From Chitinophagaceae bacterium (GTDB taxonomy: Bacteria; Bacteroidota; Bacteroidia; Chitinophagales; Chitinophagaceae): a stretch of DNA of 11,208 nucleotides. The stretch lies in the NCBI GenBank assembly GCA_017882205.1, contig JADGPY010000141.1:1-11208 (forward strand), in the 5' to 3' direction. The position numbers and the translations under genes are program-made. The notes under the pieces were generated by a model. That model was not told the DNA's origin, did not search any database, and saw nothing but the letters and a program-made list of their open reading frames with translations. The first letter of the stretch is position 1. Each line of letters opens with the position of its first letter. Of this stretch, positions 1 through 7,087 are shown piece by piece.

Positions 1-483
1 ATCATCATGACCGAACTGGTTTTACCGAATGATACCAATACATTTGGCAACCTGATGGGAGGGCGTTTAATGTATTGGATGGATATTGCGGCTGCACTTT
101 CAGCAACCAAGCATTGCCATTCAGTTGTAGTTACGGCATCTGTTGACAATATTTCTTTTACCAATCCGATCCTGTTGGGCAATGTGGTGCATATTGAAGC
201 AAAAGTGACGAGGGTATTTAATTCCAGTATGGAAGTGCATATAGATGTTTGGGGAGAAGATTCGATTCACCAGCACCGCTATAAAAGTAATGAGGCCTAT
301 TTTACCTTTGTTGCCCTCGACCAGCATAGCAAACCTAAGAAAGTAAATCCTGTAGTAGCAGAAACAGAAGATGAAATTAAATTGTATGCTAGCGCACTCA
401 GGCGGAGGCAGATAAGATTGATATTAGGTGGCAAGATGAAACCGGGTGATGCGGATGAACTGAAGGCACTTTTCAACTCGTAG
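1..483 (+). CDS. Acyl-CoA thioesterase, hotdog fold (5' end outside window)
   Basis: Probably hydrolyses acyl-CoA to free fatty acid and CoA in the cytoplasm; chain-length preference cannot be read from sequence. The motif DTNTFGNLMGGRL followed by the helix YWMDIAAALSA and then VTASVDNISF is typical of the YciA/ACOT7 (BACH) hotdog family; the DTN and WMD residues lie in the usual active-site regions. About 158 residues are visible from the Met at position 7, near the usual single-domain length. The frame is open to the window edge (two Ile codons precede that Met), and relatives normally have a few residues before the TELVLPNDTN block, so the true start is probably upstream and the gene is entered as 5'-partial. 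The tail (ALRRRQIRLILGGKMKPGDADELKALF) is charged and helical. The gene ends in TAG and converges on the efflux adaptor gene with 34 bp between the stop codons. Confidence 0.88.
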   Translation: MIMTELVLPNDTNTFGNLMGGRLMYWMDIAAALSATKHCHSVVVTASVDNISFTNPILLGNVVHIEAKVTRVFNSSMEVHIDVWGEDSIHQHRYKSNEAYFTFVALDQHSKPKKVNPVVAETEDEIKLYASALRRRQIRLILGGKMKPGDADELKALFNS

Positions 484-516
484 AAACGTAACATACTACG
501 TCTAATGCTACGTCTA
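484..516. repeat. Degenerate copy of the 20-bp palindrome, plus half copy
   Basis: This fills the gap between two convergent genes. Positions 484-503 match the palindrome at 7962-7981 at 16 of 20 bases. ACGTA (486-490) and TACGT (497-501) form the core stem around a 6-nt loop. The 9-mer CTACGTCTA occurs twice (496-504 and 508-516), so the second half of the element is duplicated. Read as minus-strand RNA, the two mismatched pairs become G-U wobbles, so an 8-bp stem can still form just after the adaptor stop codon. No U-run follows, so a classical terminator is not supported, although a role in 3'-end formation or RNA stability is possible. Confidence 0.55.
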
Positions 517-517
517 T

Positions 518-1615
518 TTAGTTTGTTCGCTTAACGGCAATGGTGCTTCCGTCTTTAATTTCGTCAGTAGCTGTTTTGACAATTACATCTCCGGGCTGAA
601 TAGGGCCCATAACTTCCGTTTCTTTTAGCAATGCAAATCCTTTCTTTACATCTACCCACTCTGCTTTATCATTTTTTACTCTAATTACAAACATCCTTTC
701 CTGGGTAGTAACAAACGCAGAATTAGGTAACAGTATTCCTTGCTGTTGGCGTTGCATAGGCAATTGGATTTCAGCAAACATGCCTGCTTCTAATTTTTTA
801 TCAGTATTAGGAACTTCAAATTCCCAGGTCTCGCTGCGGGTGGTGCTATTAATGGCACCAGATTTTCGTACCAATTTTGCGGGGAATGAAAGACCAGGGA
901 AAGATGAAACTGTAAATGTTGCCTTATCATCTTTTAAACCAGAAGCAACATAAGCTTCGGGTACAGGAACCTGTAAACGCAATACATGTAAGTCTTCTAC
1001 TTCGAATAAAAGCTTTTTACCAGTGTTGTCAACATAATCCCCACTGTTCACACCCCTTGATGTAATAATTCCATTGAATGGTGCCTTGATGATTAAATAT
1101 CCGCCCATGGCTCTGTAACTATTACTGGCTGCAATGGTTGCATTATAGGCTTGTATATCAGCATTCATCTGGCTGCGGGCATGATCTAATTCATTAGCGG
1201 CTACAGCACCTGGGGTTGATGAAGCAGACAACAACCTGCTGTAATTTGATTTAGTAGCTTCTGCTCTTGACATGGCCAACTTAACCTGACTATTGGCTTC
1301 TGCAATTTGCGCAGCCATTTCAGGTGCATCAATGGTGGCTAATTTCTGGCCTTTATAAACCTGCTGGCCAATATCTACCGAAACATTTTTTATATAGCCG
1401 TTTACTTTTGAAATAATACTGGATTTTTCATACGGTATCAGTTCCCCATTTAACTGCAAAGTTTTACTTATAGCTTGCAATTGTGCCGTAACCGTCTCAT
1501 ACATATTGACAGAGGCGGTTGGTTTAGAAAGGGGTTTGCTGCTTTCATTAACACAAGCGATAAAGCACAGAGAACAACTGACAATAAATAAAGGTTTAAA
1601 AAATGATGTTTGCAT
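518..1615 (-). CDS. RND efflux periplasmic adaptor (membrane fusion protein), lipoprotein
   Basis: HlyD/AcrA-type adaptor that would join the RND permease encoded just upstream to the TolC-like channel. The N-terminus is a lipoprotein signal: hydrophobic residues 8-20, then Cys21 in FIAC, followed by a Ser/Pro-rich linker. Residues about 55-97 form the first half of the barrel-sandwich (lipoyl-like) domain (GYIKNVSVDIGQQVYKGQKL). Residues 98-170 are an Ala/Gln-rich helical hairpin, and residues 172-200 complete the sandwich (IIKAPFNGIITSRGVNSGDYV). A beta-barrel domain (about 205-285) and a membrane-proximal domain (about 295-362) follow. The length of 365 aa is normal. The ATG lies 9 nt after the permease stop, so the two are almost certainly co-transcribed and perhaps translationally coupled; no clear Shine-Dalgarno is visible, as usual in Bacteroidota. 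The transported substrate cannot be inferred. Confidence 0.93.
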   Translation of the reverse strand: MQTSFFKPLFIVSCSLCFIACVNESSKPLSKPTASVNMYETVTAQLQAISKTLQLNGELIPYEKSSIISKVNGYIKNVSVDIGQQVYKGQKLATIDAPEMAAQIAEANSQVKLAMSRAEATKSNYSRLLSASSTPGAVAANELDHARSQMNADIQAYNATIAASNSYRAMGGYLIIKAPFNGIITSRGVNSGDYVDNTGKKLLFEVEDLHVLRLQVPVPEAYVASGLKDDKATFTVSSFPGLSFPAKLVRKSGAINSTTRSETWEFEVPNTDKKLEAGMFAEIQLPMQRQQQGILLPNSAFVTTQERMFVIRVKNDKAEWVDVKKGFALLKETEVMGPIQPGDVIVKTATDEIKDGSTIAVKRTN

Positions 1616-1624
1616 ACAACTGTT

Positions 1625-4600
1625 TTATACTTCCCCTTCAGGCAGTAATGATACTTTTTTGAATTTTTTTCTTCCAACAAGCAATTGATATACGGCAGGC
1701 AACACTAATAAACTGCTAAAGGTGGAAAATAACAGGCCGCCAATTACAGCAATAGCTAATGGTGATATTTGATCTCCCCCTTCTCCTAATCCTAAAGACA
1801 TCGGTATCATACCCGCAATCATAGCGCAACTTGTCATTAATATAGGGCGTAGCCTGTCTGCAATTCCATTGATGGCGGCATATTCATTTGATTGTTTTCT
1901 ATATTGTTCAGCGTTAGTTACAAACAAAATAGCATTGGCAACCGATACACCAATAGCCATAATGCAGCCCATGAATGATTGAATATTCAAAGTTTTTCCG
2001 GTAAGCCATAGTAGTAAAAAAGAACCGGCAATAACAGCAGGTATAGTAGATACGACTGCCAGGGACAAAGAAAATGATTGAAAATTTGCTGCCAGCAGCA
2101 ATAGTATAACAATTACAGCCAATAAGAGGCCGCTTTGTAATTCGCTAAACGTAGAATTGAACACCTCTGTTTGTCCTCGTTGGTAAATTTTAATTCCGGC
2201 AGGCAAGCTATCCAGGCTTTTGATTGCATAATCTACTGCCTTTGTTGCTGTTCCAATATCTTTATGGTGTAGGTTAGCCGTTACCGTTATATAGCGTTGC
2301 TGGTTGATACGGTCATATTCACCTACAGTGTTTACATATTTCAAACTTGCCACATCCCGCAAATAAATTTGCCTTTCCTGTTTAGAATCAACAGGAATGT
2401 TTTCTACGTCTTGTGTTTCTTTCATTTGATATTGTGGAATTTCTACCTGCACCTGGTAAGCATTTCCTGCTGCGCGATCTAACCAGTAATTAGGTTGGGT
2501 AAAACGGCTGCTTGTTGTCGCTGCTATTGTTGATTTACTTACCTGGTCAATGGTTAAACCTAACTGCCCTGTACGAATCCGGTCATAATCAATTTTTAAT
2601 CCGGGATAATCAACTGGCGCTCCTAATTGTACATCACGCATATAAGGAATAGCCTGTAATTTTTCCACCAGTTTATCAGCATACACTTTACCCTGTTGTA
2701 AATTTTTTCCCTGCACCACAATTTCAATAGGTGTAGGCGAACCCTGGCTCATTACCTGGTCAACCAAATCGGCAGGTTCAAATGATAATTTCATTTGTGG
2801 CAGATCCTCTCCAACTTTTTTTCGTAATTGTTCCTTGAAATTTTCTATCCCAATAGCCACATCCTTAGTAAACCGAACTTTTACCACAGCTTCATTGGGG
2901 CCGCTCGTCCATAAGTGAATTACGTTAACAGGATAGCTGCTGCCCTGCACACCAACAAATGCAGATGTAATAGCAATATTTTTTTTATTTGCCAGCGAAT
3001 CAATTATCTCCAATACCTTTTTTGTTCCTTCTTCTGTTCTTTCCAACCTGGTTCCCGCAGGCAAGCGCAAACGCACCTGGAACTGTCCGGCATCAACTTT
3101 AGGAAATATTTCTTTTCCGATAGCCTGATAAACTAATATGGCAATGGTAATGGTTGCAACGACATAAAGAGGCACTAACCATTTCCTTTTATCAATTGAG
3201 TAATTTACTTTTTGCCTGCATTGAATACTGAATTTTTTCCACCCTTTAGAACTATGTTGAACAGAATGGTCCTTCAACATCCAATTACTCATAACCGGCA
3301 CAAAAGTTTGTGATAAAAGAAATGATGCAATCATAGCCAGGCCTACAGATAATGTAAGCGGCACAAACATAGCCTTAGGAATTCCAGTCATAAAAAATGC
3401 AGGAACAAAAACCGCAAGGATGCAAAGCAAGATCAGGAATTTTGGTAAAGCAATTTCTTTACATGCTTCCAGTATAGAGGTTGATTTGGGTTGCCCCATT
3501 TCGAGATGCCTGTGTATATTTTCGATGGTAACCGTGGCTTCATCCACTAATATACCAATAGCAAGCGCCAGGCCACCTAATGTCATTATATTAATGGTTT
3601 GGCCGAATAAGTATAAACAAATTATTGCCGATAATAATGCCAGTGGAATAGTCATTACCACGATTAATGCGCTTCTTTTATCCTTTAAAAATAATAATAC
3701 CATGAGCCCGGTTAATATGGCGCCTAATAATCCTTCAATAACTAAGTTCATTAGAGAGTTAATTACATAACCACTCTGGTCAAATTCATAACTTACTTTT
3801 ATATCATCGGGAATTGCTGCCTGCATATCGGGTAATGCCGCTTTTACCCTTTTCACTACATCCCATGTTGCTGCATCAGCTCTTTTAGTTACAGGAATAT
3901 ACACACTTCGTTGCCCGTTTATCAGGGCATAGCTGCTAATAATATCAGTTCCATTTTCTACACTCGCTACATCTTTTACATAAACAGTTGCACCATTTTG
4001 TGCGTAAATTGGGATGTTTCCCAGCTCATTAATATTTTCCACCACGGTATTTTGTGGCGTTACCAGGTTTTGATCACCCACACGAAGATTACCGGCTGGC
4101 GTAATGGTATTGCCTTTAGCCAATGCAGTCACTAAATCATCCGGAGAAATATTATAGCTGCGCAATTTTGACGGGTCAGCCCGTACAACAACGGTACGTT
4201 GGTTACCTCCAAAAGGAGGTGGAGCTGACACACCCGGCAGAGTGGAGAACATAGGTCTCACTTTAAACAAAGCCAGGTCCTGTATCTCGCCAAGAGAACG
4301 GGTGCTGCTGCTAAAAACCAATTGACCAACTGGTACACTGCCTGCATCAAAACGGGTGATAAATGGCGTAACTGTTCCTGGTGGCATAAATGCACGCGCA
4401 CGATTTACCATAGCTACTACTTCACTCATTGCCTGGCCCATTTCAGTTCCTTCATAAAAGGTTAGTTTAATTAAGGCAATACCTTGTATGTTTTTACTTT
4501 CTACTGCCTTAATGCCAGTGATGTATAAAAAGTGGTATTCGTAGTAAGAAGTTATAAACCCTTCCATTTGTTCCGGGCTGAGGCCACCATAGGTTTGTGC

Positions 4601-4750
4601 CACATAGATTGTAGGTGTACCCACTTTTGGAAAAATGTCTACCGATATTTTTTTAATAGCAAGAATGGCAAAGAAGACAATGGATATTAATGCCACTACT
4701 ACCGAAATTGGTTTGCGTAAAGAAGAGTAAATGAGGTTTACTAATTTCAT
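1625..4750 (-). CDS. RND-family efflux transporter permease (AcrB-like)
   Basis: Inner-membrane, proton-driven pump subunit of 1041 aa, the normal length for the AcrB/HAE-like group. TM1 is at about residues 14-32, followed by the first large periplasmic loop. TM2-TM6 start at about 335, and TM7 at about 524-543 leads into the second periplasmic loop. TM8 starts at about 870, and the final helices contain RLRPILMTSCAMIAGMIPMSLG. The TM4 motif GILVDEATVTIEN places Asp403-Glu404 where AcrB has the Asp407-Asp408 proton-relay pair. In TM10 the segment VSVANAILFV puts Ala938 where AcrB has Lys940. No Met cluster like that of CusA-type metal pumps stood out, so export of organic compounds is more likely than metal export; this is inference. 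It sits between the TolC-like gene (78 nt upstream) and the adaptor gene (9 nt downstream). Placing the adaptor last is less common than adaptor-permease-channel order. Confidence 0.95.
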   Translation of the reverse strand: MKLVNLIYSSLRKPISVVVALISIVFFAILAIKKISVDIFPKVGTPTIYVAQTYGGLSPEQMEGFITSYYEYHFLYITGIKAVESKNIQGIALIKLTFYEGTEMGQAMSEVVAMVNRARAFMPPGTVTPFITRFDAGSVPVGQLVFSSSTRSLGEIQDLALFKVRPMFSTLPGVSAPPPFGGNQRTVVVRADPSKLRSYNISPDDLVTALAKGNTITPAGNLRVGDQNLVTPQNTVVENINELGNIPIYAQNGATVYVKDVASVENGTDIISSYALINGQRSVYIPVTKRADAATWDVVKRVKAALPDMQAAIPDDIKVSYEFDQSGYVINSLMNLVIEGLLGAILTGLMVLLFLKDKRSALIVVMTIPLALLSAIICLYLFGQTINIMTLGGLALAIGILVDEATVTIENIHRHLEMGQPKSTSILEACKEIALPKFLILLCILAVFVPAFFMTGIPKAMFVPLTLSVGLAMIASFLLSQTFVPVMSNWMLKDHSVQHSSKGWKKFSIQCRQKVNYSIDKRKWLVPLYVVATITIAILVYQAIGKEIFPKVDAGQFQVRLRLPAGTRLERTEEGTKKVLEIIDSLANKKNIAITSAFVGVQGSSYPVNVIHLWTSGPNEAVVKVRFTKDVAIGIENFKEQLRKKVGEDLPQMKLSFEPADLVDQVMSQGSPTPIEIVVQGKNLQQGKVYADKLVEKLQAIPYMRDVQLGAPVDYPGLKIDYDRIRTGQLGLTIDQVSKSTIAATTSSRFTQPNYWLDRAAGNAYQVQVEIPQYQMKETQDVENIPVDSKQERQIYLRDVASLKYVNTVGEYDRINQQRYITVTANLHHKDIGTATKAVDYAIKSLDSLPAGIKIYQRGQTEVFNSTFSELQSGLLLAVIVILLLLAANFQSFSLSLAVVSTIPAVIAGSFLLLWLTGKTLNIQSFMGCIMAIGVSVANAILFVTNAEQYRKQSNEYAAINGIADRLRPILMTSCAMIAGMIPMSLGLGEGGDQISPLAIAVIGGLLFSTFSSLLVLPAVYQLLVGRKKFKKVSLLPEGEV

Positions 4751-4828
4751 GTAATTTATTAATCAGGTATTGAGGAAGTTACTATCCATACTCAGCCCAT
4801 CTTCAATCTCAGCATTTTAATTCGTTCG

Positions 4829-6181
4829 TTATTTAAACTGTTGTGTAAAATATTTTAAATCGCCCAGTACAGTAGCTTTATATAGGAGTGCTTTCCATAC
4901 TTCCCATTTTGATTTTTGAACATCTGCTTCTGCCTCTACTAATTGCTGCTGGGCTAATACTACATCTGCATAGCTTACCAAACCTGCCTTGTATCTCGCG
5001 GTTACCGCGTTAAACAAAAACGAGGATGATTGTTGCTGGGAGAAAGTGATAGATACAATATTTATAGCTCTTTCTAAAAGTGTATCAGCTTCCTGCATTT
5101 CTTTTTGCAATTGCCATTGCATCGTTTTATAATCTTCAGAGGAAGCATTTACCAATTGCTGTTGTTTTGCCACTTTGGTTTTTGTACGCACGCCTTCAAA
5201 TAACGGTACAGATAATTGTGTCCCCACTCCATAGTTATACCTTTGAAAATATAAACCCTGGAAGGCTTTTACATCGCCCCCTGCATCAACGCCAGAGCCT
5301 CTTGCATAGCCAGTGCCATATAAAGAAAGTTGTGGTTTTCGTGACTGCTGTAATACGGCTACTTCCTGTTTGTTGCTTTCAATTTCTTTTTCAAGTACCC
5401 CTAACTCCGGGTGCACAGTTGAATCATTAACCTGCAACAAAACAGGTAACTTATTTAACAGCAATGTATCGGAAGGAGTGAAAACGGTATCAGTGCCTAT
5501 CAATTGCTGCAGTTGTATAAATGTGGTAGCGGCTAACCGCCGTTGTTGTTCTAATAATACTTTAGCTTTTGAGTATTCTGAACTTAATGAGGAGGAATCA
5601 GTGCCAGGTTTTAATCCATTTGCAGCAAGAACTTTTGATTGCTCAAACAAATCACTTGCCCGTTCCACATTATTATTGAATACGCTTATTAATCTGCTCG
5701 CCAGTAACCAGTCTAAATAAGTCCCGCCTATTTGTACGTTTTGTCTGAACTGTTGTAATTGATCCTGGGCTTTAAGGAGGTCCACCTGGGTTGCTGCTCG
5801 TTCTAATAAAGACTTTTGATAACCAAAAGTGGCTACATCCCACTTAGCTAAAAGGGCTGCTGCACTCCCGAATACTCCACCATAAAGATTATTACTGGTT
5901 GGGGGGCCACTTATTGGTGTAATGAAAGAAGGGAAAACCATTCCGGTAATATTATTATAGGTTGCATAATTAAGCTGATACGCTGCCTGGAACTGTGGCT
6001 TAAATTGATCTCTTATAATTGAAGACTGTGCTTCTGCTGCAAGGGTACGGTAAGCAAAAGATTTATTAGAATGATAATAAAACTTAGATTGCCCGAATAG
6101 TCGTTCCAGTTTAGACACTGGCTGTGCCGATAAAGAAATAGAAATTACATTAATAAAAAAAAATACATAAAAAGGCTTCAT
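4829..6181 (-). CDS. TolC-family outer-membrane efflux protein
   Basis: Outer-membrane channel component of the tripartite pump, 450 aa. A Sec signal peptide is clear: Lys2, hydrophobic residues 4-16, then a likely signal peptidase I site after SLSA (Ala19/Gln20). There is no lipobox, so unlike many OprM-type proteins it is probably not lipidated. The body is mostly Gln/Ala/Leu-rich alpha helix in two repeated halves, as expected for the outer-membrane efflux protein fold. A predicted beta-strand segment (YNYGVGTQLSVPLFEG) introduces the second long helical hairpin, and the C-terminal ARYKAGLVSYADVVLAQQQL is the conserved helix-turn of the family. It is the first gene of the pump group. A 104-nt leader separates it from the hemerythrin gene and contains a perfect 11-bp inverted repeat that ends 14 nt before the ATG. 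Confidence 0.92.
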   Translation of the reverse strand: MKPFYVFFFINVISISLSAQPVSKLERLFGQSKFYYHSNKSFAYRTLAAEAQSSIIRDQFKPQFQAAYQLNYATYNNITGMVFPSFITPISGPPTSNNLYGGVFGSAAALLAKWDVATFGYQKSLLERAATQVDLLKAQDQLQQFRQNVQIGGTYLDWLLASRLISVFNNNVERASDLFEQSKVLAANGLKPGTDSSSLSSEYSKAKVLLEQQRRLAATTFIQLQQLIGTDTVFTPSDTLLLNKLPVLLQVNDSTVHPELGVLEKEIESNKQEVAVLQQSRKPQLSLYGTGYARGSGVDAGGDVKAFQGLYFQRYNYGVGTQLSVPLFEGVRTKTKVAKQQQLVNASSEDYKTMQWQLQKEMQEADTLLERAINIVSITFSQQQSSSFLFNAVTARYKAGLVSYADVVLAQQQLVEAEADVQKSKWEVWKALLYKATVLGDLKYFTQQFK

Positions 6182-6195
6182 AATTTTAATATATT

Positions 6196-6223
6196 ACCCA
6201 TAGAATCCAATAATTCTATGGGT
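6196..6223 (-). promoter_or_regulatory. Perfect 11-bp inverted repeat in leader of efflux genes
   Basis: The arms ACCCATAGAAT (6196-6206) and ATTCTATGGGT (6213-6223) are perfect inverted repeats around a 6-nt spacer. On the minus strand the element ends 14 nt before the ATG of the TolC-like gene. As DNA it has the size and symmetry of an operator for a dimeric repressor; as RNA it would be a stable hairpin close to the ribosome-binding region. The bases after it on the minus strand (AATATATTAAAATT) are A/T-mixed rather than a U-run, so a simple terminator for the hemerythrin gene is less likely. No regulator gene lies next to the pump in this window. Confidence 0.5.
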
Positions 6224-6263
6224 CTTTCTTCCTATTGATTAAAGCTCGGTAGGCAGGCTATGG

Positions 6264-6280
6264 ACTAAGAACTAAGAACT
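6264..6280. repeat. Short tandem repeat, 7-bp unit
   Basis: The unit ACTAAGA occurs twice in a row, followed by a partial third copy (ACT), just after the hemerythrin stop codon. It is too short to assign a role; it may be slippage-derived intergenic sequence. Confidence 0.3.
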
Positions 6281-6285
6281 TGGCT

Positions 6286-7041
6286 CTACTCGCGTGGCGT
6301 AAATTGAGCCAGTTCATAAATGTTTAACGACTTTTCAATTCCTGTAACTTTATCAACCATTGTTTCAAAACCATCACTACCAAAAAGTTTATGCTCATTG
6401 TTTTCAAATTCTTCTCCCAGGCTGTCGTATTCATGGTTTGAAACTATTTTTCTGAATGCAGGAAATAATATAGTGTCTTCTCTTGCTTCGTGAGGTCGGT
6501 ACATTGTATTAAATTCAGTAAGCAATTTGATTAACTGTTGGTTTTCCTTATCTGTGTTGGTAGGTGATTTAGTTAGCTGCATGACCAGGTCTGTTAATCT
6601 TCTGCCTGCCTGGTGTTGTTGTAAAAGTACCTTCACTAAATCTGTTAACTGATTGGCTTTTTGAAACCGCGGAAATAAATAATTTTCTTCCTGCTTTTCG
6701 TGATAATCTTCAACAAAGGTTCTGATAATATTTGCCGCATTGGATAATGCTTCTGTAGGAAAAGCCTGTTTATTGATAAGATGCATTCTACAGGTATCAT
6801 AAATAAGTAATACCCTGTTCAATAAGCCATGTTCCTGCATTAGATCTTCAACTGGTGATACTTTCTGTGCCTCACCTTCCTCTTTCTTGTCTTCTTTGTC
6901 TTCCTTACCTTCCTTGTCTTTACAGCCGGATAGGAAATTAAATCCTGCCGCCCCTGATAAGGTCACAATCAAACTGTTCTTTATAAAGTCTCTTCTTTGT
7001 GTTTGTGCGGGTTCACTTTGTTGGCTGTTATCTTTTTTCAT
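6286..7041 (-). CDS. Hemerythrin-domain protein, Tat-exported lipoprotein
   Basis: Predicted non-haem di-iron four-helix protein located outside the cytoplasm, 251 aa. The N-terminus has a twin-arginine motif (QRRDFIKNS, Arg16-Arg17), a hydrophobic stretch (24-38) and a lipobox FLSGC with Cys40. This suggests folding with metal in the cytoplasm, Tat export, then lipidation. A Lys/Asp/Glu-rich linker (41-57) follows. The HHE domain (about 63-200) shows the expected ligands: His71 (QEHG), His114 and Glu118 (YHEKQEE), His143 (QQHQ), and His184 and Glu188 (HEAREDTILFPAF). Hemerythrin domains bind O2, NO or iron, or sense redox state; the exact role here is unknown. The gene starts 38 nt after the acyltransferase stop and ends 104 nt before the TolC-like gene, so it could be transcribed with either. 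Confidence 0.88.
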   Translation of the reverse strand: MKKDNSQQSEPAQTQRRDFIKNSLIVTLSGAAGFNFLSGCKDKEGKEDKEDKKEEGEAQKVSPVEDLMQEHGLLNRVLLIYDTCRMHLINKQAFPTEALSNAANIIRTFVEDYHEKQEENYLFPRFQKANQLTDLVKVLLQQHQAGRRLTDLVMQLTKSPTNTDKENQQLIKLLTEFNTMYRPHEAREDTILFPAFRKIVSNHEYDSLGEEFENNEHKLFGSDGFETMVDKVTGIEKSLNIYELAQFTPRE

Positions 7042-7057
7042 TTTGCATTATTTTAGA

Positions 7058-7087
7058 ATAAGTGATCTTTTTGTATACTTCACTTAT
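7058..7087 (-). repeat. 8-bp inverted repeat across acyltransferase stop codon
   Basis: ATAAGTGA (7058-7065) and TCACTTAT (7080-7087) are perfect inverted repeats separated by 14 nt. The right arm overlaps the TGA stop of the acyltransferase gene, and the left arm lies about 17 nt before the hemerythrin ATG. It may form an intergenic hairpin or be an operator, but the arms are short and part is coding, so chance is possible. Confidence 0.3.

Noticed and set aside
3420..3770. A + strand open frame of 116 codons inside the RND permease gene
   Set aside because: It is a shadow on the opposite strand of a well-conserved permease and shows no recognisable domain.
1625..4750. CusA-type heavy-metal efflux pump
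   Set aside because: TM4 lacks the CusA pattern, no methionine pathway stands out, and the adaptor and channel lack metal-binding signatures; an AcrB-like drug or metabolite pump fits better.
5313..5720. A + strand open frame of 135 codons, Cys- and Asn-rich
   Set aside because: It is antisense to the TolC-family gene; the composition reflects complementary codons and no motif is present.
6196..6230. Rho-independent terminator
   Set aside because: The stem is strong, but neither strand has a proper U-run after it: the minus strand continues AATATATTAAAATT and the plus strand continues CTTTCTTCC.
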